Shown here piece after piece: positions 1 to 9,221 of a DNA stretch of 33,164 bases. Made by a program: the position numbers and the translations under genes. Below the pieces are notes generated by a model. The model worked only from the letters and a program-made list of their open reading frames with translations. It was not told the origin of the DNA and did not search any database. Numbering within the stretch: the first letter of the stretch is position 1; the number at the start of each line of letters is the position of its first letter. This stretch comes from Lineolata rhizophorae (lineage: Eukaryota > Ascomycota > Dothideomycetes > Lineolatales > Lineolataceae). Location: positions 39,922-73,085 of the forward strand of contig MU001707.1 of assembly GCA_010093515.1 (NCBI GenBank). Reading direction: 5' to 3'.

Positions 1-543
1 CTGGTGCCAATGGATCCAGATCATGTCATTTCGAAACTGGACATCATGCTACGCACTCCGACACCTCCGAGGATCAATGAGAGCACTTGGGCGGCTCAGA
101 CGCCTTCAAATGCTGAGGAGTTTGGCTGTCAGACACAGCTCATCAGAAGGAGCATCCAAAGACACCAATCTAGCTCTCCAACACCCATCCTTGACGCCTT
201 GGATCAGCTCCGAAAGGGTGCTGAGAAGCAAGCCAAAGCAGCTGTCCTAATCATGGATGAAGTCATGAAGCTCCGAGAGGCTAATGAGATGCTCTCAAGA
301 CGTCGGCAGCGCAAGAGAAAGCGTATCAACAGTCAGAGGCCTCTCAGCATGCTAGAAGGAATGGAATTGGTCGATCATCCTGCCATTGAGGCTCAATTGC
401 AGCAAGAAATGCTGGTGGATGCTCCCATCGCGGTGGGCGTCACCACCAAGAGAAGGCGATGTGGTCGCTGCGGCATTGAAGGACACAACTCCAGAACATG
501 TCAAGCTGCTACTCAGGCTGCTGCTGCCTCAAACGACGCTTAA
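1..543 (+). CDS. pogo/Fot1-like DDE transposase, C-terminal part (cut by window start)
   Basis: This is the C-terminal ~180 residues of a Tc1/mariner-superfamily (pogo/Fot1 type) transposase, which cuts and pastes its own DNA element in the nucleus. The frame is open from base 1, so the N-terminal helix-turn-helix and the DDE catalytic core lie outside the window. Visible landmarks are the segment RTPTPP, a WAAQTPSNAEEFGCQ block, a long amphipathic helix with heptad-like leucines and then a basic RRRQRKRKR stretch. It ends in a CCHC zinc knuckle (CGRCGIEGHNSRTC), which is typical of fungal pogo transposase tails. The reading frame is undamaged here although the flanking DNA is decayed, so this may be a fairly young copy. 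Family assignment comes from remembered motif patterns, not a search; the upstream part would settle whether the element could be active. Confidence 0.85.
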   Translation: MVPMDPDHVISKLDIMLRTPTPPRINESTWAAQTPSNAEEFGCQTQLIRRSIQRHQSSSPTPILDALDQLRKGAEKQAKAAVLIMDEVMKLREANEMLSRRRQRKRKRINSQRPLSMLEGMELVDHPAIEAQLQQEMLVDAPIAVGVTTKRRRCGRCGIEGHNSRTCQAATQAAAASNDA

Positions 544-651
544 AACACTCGAATCCGATGAGAATTGGCCAAGATATTGGCATTTTGCTGATGGAGATGT
601 TGCTGGGTGGGCCACTAGGTGGTATGGGCCACTAGGTGGTGGATTACGTTA
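544..651 (+). mobile_element. 3' end of the pogo-like element with terminal repeat and TA target site
   Basis: Directly after the transposase stop lies a short non-coding tail. It contains two direct copies (608-624 and 625-640) of a unit reading TGGGCCACTAGGTGGT. Each has a CCAC...GTGG dyad. The sequence ends in GGATTACGT at 641-649, followed by TA at 650-651. Tc1/mariner elements insert at TA, so 649 is the likely outer edge of the terminal inverted repeat, whose partner would lie upstream of the window. The boundary is inferred from the TA and the subterminal repeats. Confidence 0.5.
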
Positions 652-1182
652 TTACTATTTTTAAAGGGGAATAACTTTAGGGAACCCTAGATATATATAG
701 GTGAGAAGTAATAGCGCTTAGGTTAAGGCGGAGTAAGGGTTTAGACTAGGGTTTAAACTAGGGTAGATACTTAGTAATAAGGAAAAAGTATAGTAGGAAA
801 AAATGGTAGAATCCTCTAAATTCGGAGGTAAGTTTCCCTTGCGTTTTCCTGTAAGAATGATAGTGCATTATCTCTATTATCTTGACTATCCGTATACGTT
901 TGAGGAGAAAGCTAACGGATCGGACTTCGAGATTTCATAAAAGATACCAGATGTAACCCAAGGCTTTAAAACTCAATATTATATCTCTGGCTACTGCTAA
1001 ATCTCACGATATTACACTGTTAATAGATGTCACGAAAGCGGTAGAAGCGGTCGTAAGTCGCTGATGAAGAGCGCTCAACCGCGCTAACTAGACTGATTCG
1101 CGATGAAAGGGTGCTCAATTAACAAGACGTTGCGTGAAGAACTATCTACAAGTCGGCGTGCGTGCGAAGAAAAGGTGGGCGA
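652..1182. other. AT-rich decayed DNA without a supported gene
   Basis: All frames are broken by frequent TAA and TAG stops and the base composition is clearly more AT-rich than the gene-bearing part of the window. This is what RIP-mutated repeat DNA looks like. I recognise no family here. Confidence 0.5.
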
Positions 1183-1310
1183 CAGTCGCCTAGGCGGGTG
1201 TCGCCATGTCAACCAGTTACGAACACAACAGTATGGTGGGTGCGCAGTCGCCTAGGCGACTGTTGCCATGTCAACCAGTTACGCACACAACAGTATGGTG
1301 GGTGCGCAGT
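1183..1310. repeat. 62-bp tandem duplication containing an 18-bp perfect palindrome
   Basis: Unit 1 (1183-1244) and unit 2 (1245-1306) differ at four positions, and a third unit starts with CAGT at 1307. Unit 2 opens with the perfect palindrome CAGTCGCCTAGGCGACTG (1245-1262), which is slightly imperfect in unit 1. A separate perfect hairpin, GGCGAC-A-GTCGCC, overlaps the left border at 1178-1190. Such palindromic tandem units are common as subterminal repeats of DNA transposons, but no matching terminal repeat or ORF is visible, so the parent element is unknown. Confidence 0.8.
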
Positions 1311-2107
1311 GTCACTCTGTGACAATAGATACGTAACCACAACGATATGCTATATTCTAACAGCGATCCCTGATACTAACGTTAGGAATATTCGCGTGTG
1401 AACTCTTGAGACGACCTAATTCGCACTGCAAAGATACCAAGAGCTATAAGAGCGACGATGCAGAGTCCTACCAAAGCTTGCAATGGCAGCTATTACCGGG
1501 AGACCCAAAAAGCGTTGTGGGGCCCCGTTTCCATGCCCTTTTCTGAAACGGGCTTAATTACTAAAACTGGGACTATCGCTTGTTGGATACTTAGGGTAAA
1601 TCTCTGCATTCTCGTTCGCGTATAAGACTTGTTCCCTATCACAGTGACGTGGTTCAGCCACTTTCATTGAAAATGAGGCTTATCGAACTCTTGTTTTTGT
1701 AGCGACGATCACTTCTTTCGGCACTTCCTACCGAGTCTATCTCTATAGACCCAAGTCTGATCTCAGCCTTTGGTTTAGAGGCTGTTCAAAATTCCGATGG
1801 CACTGGGAACTGTGCTGGTTCTGACAATACGCTGATACCATGCTCCTGTCCTCCCTGCCGCGGAGAATTCGTTGACAAAGTAGCATCAGCGGTCGTCGCG
1901 GGTGATCTTCTAGGAACTCTGATCACGTTTATCACGGTCTGCCTTCTGGCAGGCGGAGGAAATGGTGGAGATCCGAATCTCACTAGATGGTTGATTTCAG
2001 ATCAGGGTCCGGTCGATAGGCGACCGGGGCCGGATTGATTGGTCAATCACGAAGTGCACGATGGGCAGAATATGGATAAGAATGAATGAATTACTATCTA
2101 GGTTTTG
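1311..2107. other. Non-coding stretch, no supported gene
   Basis: Only short ORFs are present. A small inverted repeat (CCCGTTTC at 1524-1531, GAAACGGG at 1545-1552) is the only structure I noticed. No family is recognised. Confidence 0.4.
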
Positions 2108-2141
2108 GATCAAAGTTGGATCATGGGATCCAACTTTGATC
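2108..2141. repeat. Perfect 15-bp inverted repeat with 4-nt loop
   Basis: The left arm 2108-2122 (GATCAAAGTTGGATC) and right arm 2127-2141 (GATCCAACTTTGATC) are perfectly complementary around ATGG. The flanks are AT-rich and non-coding. It may be a subterminal hairpin of a decayed DNA transposon; that identity is an inference. Confidence 0.85.
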
Positions 2142-2699
2142 ACGTAACGCCCTCCATTTAAGGGTGGCGCCTCCTAACCGTATCAACGTTTAACAATGAT
2201 CTATACGCCCAGTCCGCCAAAGACAAGCTAGACCGCGCAATAACTTGTCTCATTTCCTCGCAGAGTTTCGAAGATATCCCCGACGTAGGGTGTCCAGCGG
2301 TCTCTACACCGAATATTCTTTACCAACAGAAACAGTTTTCTGGCCTTGACTGAAGCCAAATGTGTATGGACTGCCATGAGACCAAAGTGGAATTTGGGGC
2401 TGAAGTTGGTTGTTTAGGAGAAAAAATCTACCAATCGCTTTCAGGCTAAGAAATGATCCTAGCGTGCGTGACATGACACTTTTTGGGACGAGCCAGTCGG
2501 CGATGCAGGCGGGCCGATTTTTGTCTCCCAAAGGGACCTCTTTCGGGATCTTTCCCCGTCCACATATATAGTCTCTGCTTCCTTCGAGCCCTCAACAGCC
2601 CACAAGTACCTCAACCTGAAGTAGCAGAAGGATACGCTGCGTTACAAACTGCCGTTCCTATATCTCTCAAGCCTCTTTCCAGGATTCGTTTAACTAGTC
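2142..2699. other. Non-coding stretch upstream of a gene relic
   Basis: I see no convincing ORF. The stretch 2560-2700 reads weakly as eroded coding sequence in the frame of the relic that follows, but with stops, so it may be part of it. Confidence 0.35.
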
Positions 2700-2935
2700 A
2701 TTGCTAGTACTGACCGCTGTGTTTACCAATTCACCGTTCACATCCGCCATCATTGACCTAGCGGAACGGGACAATGCCCTTTTTCAAACCAACCAGGCTA
2801 TCAAGGTCATACTAACCGAGCTTCTTCAATTTGAGTGGGTCAGGACTAATCAAAAAGTCCGTTTCTAGATCTAGCAATGTCTCATGGACACGCAGCGGGA
2901 GCTAAGGCGTTAGCCGAGGAGGCGCTTCAGGATAG
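2700..2935 (+). pseudogene. RIP-eroded coding relic, family not recognised
   Basis: One plus frame reads as a plausible protein for about 55 codons from the base after a TAG at 2695: it passes through FTNSPFTSAIIDLAERDNAL and a TELLQFEWVR segment and stops at 2866-2868. The same frame then continues past a second stop as a QCLMDTQRELRR-like segment before a third stop near 2910. The stops are TAG codons, as expected if CAG or CGG-type codons had suffered C-to-T change. The helical, charged sequence resembles accessory ORFs found in fungal repeats, but I cannot name a family. I treat it as a dead fragment, not a gene. Confidence 0.45.
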
Positions 2936-3434
2936 GTTTAGAGAGGTCTGCATGCATCGCCACATACATTGGAGGTAGACAGCAGGGACGGAAGAGGTCA
3001 CCCGGAGGATGCTCCTTGATGAAAAAAGCGGTATGCTCCTACAGCTGGCATGTCACTGCTTTATCAAGTTTGTATAGTCCACTTTTTGATGGTAATATCA
3101 GCCCTGAGACACTCGGATCGAGCTTTATGAAGTATCTATACTATGGGATATTAGGGTCTTCGAGATATATAAAATCTACCTACCTCTATATCTCCTATTA
3201 GTTTAATTTTTTAAGCTTATCGCTAAGTAATATCTATATCTATTTTAAAGAGTATAGAGTAAGTAGAGGATATTCCTAGTAAAAAGTTTATATTAATAAT
3301 AAGTAATTCTAGGTCTATATATAAAGATACTATAGAAATATTGCTAATATTATATACTTCTAATATCTAGTAAATACAATTAGTTCGTCCTAGATAACTC
3401 GTAGTTATTCTATTAGTACTAGTATATACCCTAT
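2936..3434. other. Strongly AT-rich stretch
   Basis: From about 3130 to 3430 the sequence is mostly A, T and short TATA or CTA runs with many stops in every frame. It is consistent with RIP-affected transposon remains. No gene is supported. Confidence 0.6.
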
Positions 3435-3521
3435 CCTGCAAATAGCCAACTTGGCCAAAAGACTGGCACAGTATCGCACCTCAGGTGCGATTCTGCTAGC
3501 TACGAACTATATATGCTAACA
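3435..3521 (+). mobile_element. TGTTAG-element copy 1 (5' truncated)
   Basis: This shares about 85 bp with the copies at 12038, 14206 and 32117-32341. It contains AGCCAACTTGGCCAAAAGAC, then a perfect 9-bp hairpin ATCGCACCT-C-AGGTGCGAT (3473-3491), then CTGCTAGCTA and an ATATATGCTAACA 3' end. The first ~20 bp of the element, including TGTTAG, are missing or too decayed to see. The element has no coding capacity, so it is either a MITE or a solo LTR of a very small retroelement. Confidence 0.8.
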
Positions 3522-4339
3522 CATTCGGACTTACTCGAGATTTCCACACGATTATCCATCAATCTTTTCCCTCACCTCGGGATTTCTTGTACTTATCAGT
3601 ACCAGCTTCACTTCGGCATAGTATATCTAAGCATAGGATCTCAGTCAAGCAGTGCAACCTCTATTCAATGATACAGTAAGCACTGTGGCCTATAGAGCTG
3701 AGTATCTATTTCGACCAACGCTTTTAGGTACGTCTGATTAGGAAACCAGGAGACTGATCCATGGCTAACGGTATAACCTAGTCAAATTGGTATCCCAATA
3801 AACAGAATCAAAATCACTCCAAACCAAGTTTCAAGTTAGTAAGCGTACTTGACCATACTCCGTGCCAGCTTGAAGTTTTCAATCAACAGCCTAAAGTCCC
3901 GCGACTGCATACACGCCAGTAGTTCCACGAATTGTGACCTTGAGGATGTATAACACCTGATGATCTGAAATTGCCCATCAGCTACCTCAAAAACACATAG
4001 CAAGAGGGCTCGCATAGAGTTGAACATTTGCATCCTTGGAAGCGCGGGTAAGGCGTTAGCTAGAAACCCGCTGCCTTGCCTGCAGCCATCAACATTCCAA
4101 TGTTACAAGCATCTGCAGCTCTGTACGGGTCGGGGTCGTTGGCTGCAGCAGAGTCCATCCACGGGTTCAAAATTTGGCGCAAAAAGCGCACAGATGTCTG
4201 TAAGAATATCCTGCCGACGTCTCTTGGTCGCGCCGGAGGATCTCATTCAGCTGGCAGTCCACAAAAAAATTGCCGGATCACTTACTCAGAAGATCGGAAG
4301 GGATCAGGAGGTCTGATCCCTCCTCATCTTCCAAAGGTT
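3522..4339. other. Decayed DNA, possibly the 3' part of the BTB relic
   Basis: No intact gene is present. Minus-strand frames show scattered plausible segments, for example 3836-4033, that could be the eroded C-terminal part of the BTB-like relic at 4340-4998, but stops and frame changes prevent a firm call. Confidence 0.35.
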
Positions 4340-4998
4340 TCCGCACAAATTTTTGCCGGATACTCCGTTGTCTTCTCGAAATGCTCGCCGAGGTGGAAAG
4401 CCCATGTGATCCATAGCCAAGATGTCGCTTCATTGACGCATATATCTTCAATAGAGACTCAAAGATCAGAAATGCACTTGATCAGGTGATCTTCGATGTC
4501 AATATGCAGTCGATACTTTTCCACGATTGTTGCTATTGAAGCAAGCGTTTCGAGCTCGATTAACCTGGCCTTAGGGACCACGGTGCTTAGGTCCTCGTTC
4601 GTATCATCTTCGGCTCGACCTCCGTCGTGGAGGATTCTAAGGACAAGGCCCGGCGTCGCAGGAGCGTGCATCTTGCGTGTCCTCTAGCCACGCACTTGGC
4701 GTCCTGGATGCCACCCTCGATCTTAGGAATTGGAGACTCAGACACCTGCTTTTTCCTTTGGTGCATGCGCGTCTGCCCTCTTAAAGGCTCCAAAGTCCTC
4801 CTTGGAGAAGTTTTCCGGAGCGAGCGACGGTCGACAGGATCTTATCCCGGTTTGACGGCAGTGGAGGGTAGCGGCTATAGTGGTATACGTGTTCGTCGGG
4901 GTAGATGCCGAAGTCAAGGAGATGTTGTTAAAGGTGGCGATGATGGGCGTTGGACTTGTTGCTCGACGGCGACGTGGCCTTTGTTGAACTTCGGGCAT
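4340..4998 (-). pseudogene. BTB/POZ-domain protein relic
   Basis: Read on the minus strand in one frame, this looks like a fungal BTB/POZ-domain protein (a protein-interaction fold, often with no known partner in fungi). From the start side it shows an SLAPENFSKED segment like the 'AMLAPNFSEG' part of these proteins, then LVLRILHDGG, then LASIATIVEKYRLH, which matches the usual 'LA.IA.VVDKY.CH' helix. After a stop it continues as SWLWITWAFHLGEHFEKTT, like the 'WL..SWVF...E.F...T' segment. In-frame stops occur at 4738 (TGA), 4723 (TAA), 4684 (TAG) and 4459 (TGA). The first three might lie in an intron with a GTGTCT donor near 4746, but the TGA at 4459 is inside conserved sequence. I therefore call it a broken copy, probably RIP-mutated. 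The family call rests on remembered patterns. Confidence 0.55.
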
Positions 4999-6128
4999 GG
5001 GAACTTGGCCCGGAGCTTGGTCTAGAGCTCATCGCGATACGAGGATGGGTACGATGCAGAGATCCGAGGTCGCTCCGAGCCCCGCTCCACACGCGCCAGT
5101 CTGAGACTTCCGCTCTTCTGGGTTATTTCCGTCGGCTTCCCGCCGAGCCTCTCCCGGTCTTTGGGTCGCCGGCCGATCTGCGCGACAAGACACGGCAACG
5201 AGCATGGGTGCCGCGACCAATCACATTGCGGCGCGCTCGGCGCGAGCATTCCAGCCAGAAAACCAGCGTCCAAGATGGCTGTGCGGAGTTGAAGCGTGCT
5301 GCGTCGGGAAGGAGGGTTGGCGAAGCGCAGAGAAGCCATGTGCAGGCGAGTCTGGGCGCGCGAGCCAGAATCTGCCAGGCTGGACGCCCAACAATGTCGA
5401 AATCTCCATAGGTGCTGCCGCGTGGCATCGGGTGCATCCGTGCCATGGATTATGCGCGCAAGACTTCCAGGGTGGTTGGGAACGATGGCCGACGGCTCCG
5501 CGCAGGAGAGCGATGAGCTCTTGATTGCTAGCCAGGCTCGCTTCCACGGCAGGCCAAAGCACGCCTTCGGGCTCTTCGCCAATCGCGTCGCGCATCGAGG
5601 GGCCAGCTGTCCTCGAGGCGACCGGTTTCTGCCACCTGCCTGCGATCCATGTGCGTCGGGGCGCTCGAAGAGGGGGTCTAGAGAACAAGAGCGGGTAGGA
5701 ACTTCTAGTCCACTGCGACGGAACACTATGTGCACGAGTTTACGAGTTCAAAGCAGCGCATCGGTCAAATTTGCGGGGAAAGCATGGCCGGCCAACTCGC
5801 ATGACGTGAACCCTCAAAAAAACTAAGCGAACGATTTGCAGACGCAGCGTCCACAGAGAATGATTCTCCTCCCGCCACTTCCTTCCACCCCCTCGTTTTT
5901 TTGTTTTTAACAAAAAAATCACCGAAAAAATACCTCTCCTTTTCGCCTTCCGGTCTCTATCTAAAACCTCGCTAGCGGATGCTTCGGGCGCGCCACAACA
6001 CGAACCAACGACTATGAAACGAAGTCTTGAATATTGCTGACGATAAAAGGCGAACGGCCTCCGCACCTCGTAAAGAGCATACTAATCACAGATCACTTCT
6101 CGTGCCTGACGTGTCAGATCGTCACCGG
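4999..6128. other. GC-rich stretch with long overlapping ORFs but no supported gene
   Basis: Open frames of 100-240 codons overlap on both strands (for example minus 5022-5735, plus 5296-5826). None has a recognisable domain, a hydrophobic core pattern or a credible start and splice context. This is what high GC produces by chance. The last few hundred bases should hold the 3' UTR of the minus-strand gene that ends at 6129. Confidence 0.45.
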
Positions 6129-9100
6129 TCAGATCATTTCGTAGCTGGATGCAAGACTACCGTCCGACCCCGTGTCGTCACCGCAGGTTTTCTTTCCCGA
6201 CGTGCGCGCCGGCTCCTTTTCTCCCTCTTGCGGGCCCACGCTTCGCACCTGGACGTCGTCCCTCCACGGAAGAGCAGCCTTGGAAAGACTGCTGTAGCCT
6301 TTCAACGGCGGCACGCTCCCGCCCGCTTCGCTCTCCACGATGCTGCAATCATCCCAGCCTCCCGACCCCTCGGCCGAAACGCGACTTACCGTCGACCACG
6401 ACGCGCTATCGGACAATGCGGCTGGCCGCACATCTCCGCGGTCCGCCGAGGCCGCAGCCTTCGATCCTTCCGTCTCGGACAACTGGCGAAGAGCCTCGGC
6501 TAAGCTGCCACCGTCCGCGGCCGGTTCCGAATGCACGGGCGTGACCTGGCATTCATCCTCGCTCCATGTCCACCAGTGGCCCGAGGTTGCTAGGCGATAC
6601 ACGATCCAGCAGGTTTTGACCCAGCGTTCACGGCTCATGTCCAACGTGTCCAAATTCTGCCGGTCCCTTTCGCCATCGTCGTTGCTGAAGTAGTCCTCCG
6701 GGAAGTAGACGCCTTTCCGAGTCTCTTCGCGCGTGGCGATCCATGGCTTTGGGCCTTCTGGCAGCGGCGTCTCCTGCCGCTCGAAGTTGAGGCCTGGGAG
6801 ACATCTAGTGGCGTCCTCGGGGTTGATCTTAGGAGGCTCCTCATCTCCGACCTTGGCCCTGGAAGATTCCCGAAGTTCCTTTTCAGGCAAAGGCCGTTCG
6901 AGAGCAATGGGGAGACCGCGCAAGACATATTCTTCCGGCAAGATGTTGTGGGACCAGCCCGGCTCCTTGCGCGGAAACTCGACCGGCGAGTCGAACCGCG
7001 GGAAGGCCGGACTAACGATCCTGTTCCAGTCTTCGCCGCCGTCCTTCTTGAAGCGATCCAAGAGCGGGTTGACGTGGAGCGCGATTAGATCCGGGCGGAA
7101 AGCATGGCAGAATCCTTCCGTAATGGCCTCGGTGTCCTCGGACCCGGAGTTGGACTCGGTGAACAATCTCGCGGCTATGAAGCGCATGAAGATGGCCGTG
7201 ACATAGATGTACTGGTACATGGGCACGACCCCAAGCCATCTAGGGTTGTTATAAGCCGCGCCGCTTATAACATTCATCAAGTCGCATTCCTTGTCGAACA
7301 CCTTCATGCACAGTTCCCTCTCGTGCTTGCGGAGTGGCCTCGCCTCCTCCGCTCCCTCATGCCGAGGAAAGAGTGCATGCCGGACGGGACCATCTAGAAC
7401 CCGGACTAAAGAAAAAAGCAGAAGGGCAACGTCTTGCCTAGACCAGATTAGTATTTGAGAGTCTTCTTCGCGAGGGATTCCAAGACTTACCCTGTTGTCG
7501 GAGTTTCGTTCATCGAATTCATCTCAGCTCTCCGATTATTGTATACTCTCTTGTCTTCTCTCCTTCTCTGCTCGAAAATCGGAATCATTTCATGGAGTAC
7601 CGTCGCTGGTAGAAGGAAGGTCCGCACGTCCTTAGCTTTCTCCTCCACAAGAGCCTCAGCGTTCTCCTTGGCACCCTCGGCCTTCGTCTCCGCGAAGTCC
7701 TTGACATCCACAGTTCCGTCCACGGGACCGCCAACTTCAGCCTTCGAGGGTATAGCCGGACAGTGCCCAAAGACAGCGGCCTGGTCAAGCCACAAGTTCC
7801 GTCCTTGCAAGAGGGTGGACAGACTGTCGAGGCTCGAATCGAAGTCCTCGAGGCTCCGTTCGGGCGTCGGAAGCTCCGTCCGGGAACGGAATTCGGCCTT
7901 CTCGCACGCGGCGAAAAGGTGAAGGCAGCATTTCATGAATTCCACGGTCGCCTTGGTGTGGTTTTGGGCTTGGAAGAAAGCGGCGAAAGAGGACCTTAGA
8001 GATGGCCACGCGTTGTCAAATGTCTGAGCAGCCGCAAGGCCCTTGGCGAGGAGCAGAATTCTACGCAAGGGTTCGGCCTCGAGAACGCCCCGATGATGGT
8101 AGAGTCGGCCAACGGCAGGGTCTTGCTCGGAACACCAGGAATACAGCTCTCTCGCCGTGTCCGTCCAGGCCTCCTTCACTCTGCAGTCCTTGCTCTCGAT
8201 GGCCATTCTAAAACCATGTTAGGATAGGCGTCCGCGTAAGGCAGCGGGAAAATACGCACCGGTAGCGAGCCAGATCGCCCATACATTCCTTCCAGGTGCA
8301 TTCAAAGTTTGGCGCCGCGTCGGAAATCTGAGCTAGCATCTGGTATGCAACTTGGATGAACGCTTCGATATGCTCTTCCGAAGCCGGGAGTTTGTGCCGA
8401 AGAAACTCGAGTAGGCCGTGAATTCCGATCGCCCATAGCCTAGCCGGCATGCAGTATTCCAATGGAAGTCGCTTGAACGCTGGAGGGGCTCGCGGATACT
8501 GCGTCGCAAGGAAGAAGTCGCCGTACTCATCGAGAACAGCGCGATGCATCGCCGTAATGGCCTGGAATTGTTCATCATTGAGAGAGTTCTCGCATTGCCG
8601 TCCCGCTCTCTCGATGTACCTGGATAGGTCTCTGGGCCAGGTCATATCAAACCACTCTTTGTCATTCACGACGGTTCCACCACAGTCGACGGTTGCAAGA
8701 GGCTGAGCTTCAAACGGAAACGAGGGCTGCCCACTGATAGCTTCCATGCACCTTCGCTCAAGCGTACGCACCATGGTGTAGATGGTTTTGACTTCAGCAT
8801 CCAGTTCTTCGTCGGTAACAAGCCGCGATTCCAGCCGCGTAATCATGGTCTGGGAACCATGACGTACGACATGTTGGACAATGCTGTTCCGGGAGTTAGA
8901 GGCATTCTGTTCATTGCGGTTGGATTAGAACATACCCATTTTGGAGCTTTTGGATTTGAACGGATGATTCCTGAGCTTCAACGGGCCATTTTTTAACCTG
9001 GGTGGGAGCTGATTCCACTGTGTCATTATTATCTTGCTGTTCGTCAACGTCGCCGCTCGTGCCGTTCGTTGGAAGCTTCGGGTCCCTGTTTTCACAGTTA

Positions 9101-9221
9101 GCCACAAGCACTTTCCAGCAAGCCAATAAGCCCAGAGAACAAGCACTCTTCCAGCAAGCCGGTAAGCCCAGAGAACATACCCGCCTCCCATGTTCTGGGC
9201 ATTGTCGGCGACTCCTTCCAT
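6129..9221 (-). CDS. Est1-type DNA/RNA-binding domain protein (SMG7/EST1-like), five exons
   Basis: Exons on the minus strand are 9181-9221, 8936-9085, 8260-8883, 7491-8207 and 6129-7437. Introns are 95, 52, 52 and 53 nt, with GTATGT, GTATGT, GTGCGT and GTAAGT donors, CTAAC or CTAAT branch points and CAG or TAG acceptors. All phases join cleanly to 946 aa. The family binds telomerase or nonsense-mediated-decay factors through a 14-3-3-like and helical-repeat fold followed by the Est1 DNA/RNA-binding domain. Visible family signatures are PARLWAIGIHGLLEFLRHKL, then ARYRMAIESKD around residue 270 and VGRLYHH at 304-310. A YNNPRWLGVVPMYQY segment and an ILPEEYVLRGL motif follow. The last ~150 residues are acidic, Ser-rich and probably disordered. 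Filamentous fungi carry several such paralogs; the exact role (telomere, mRNA decay or other) cannot be read from sequence. Start chosen because MEGVADNAQ joins in phase to the second exon. Confidence 0.85.
9113..9184. repeat. 36-bp tandem duplication inside intron 1 of the Est1-type gene
   Basis: Two copies of a unit beginning TTCCAGCAAGCC (first at 9113, second at 9149) lie in the 95-nt first intron. They share AAGCCCAGAGAACA. Removing one copy would leave a 59-nt intron, close to the 52-53 nt of the gene's other introns, so the duplication is probably recent. Confidence 0.8.

Noticed and set aside
731-766. TAGGGTTTA-like words resembling telomere repeats
   Set aside because: They are irregular (TAAGGGTTTAGACTAGGG), not a TTAGGG array, and lie in AT-rich decayed DNA; too short to call an interstitial telomere.
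5022-5735. 237-codon minus-strand ORF
   Set aside because: GC-rich DNA with equally long ORFs on the other strand, no domain, low hydrophobic periodicity and no splice or promoter support.
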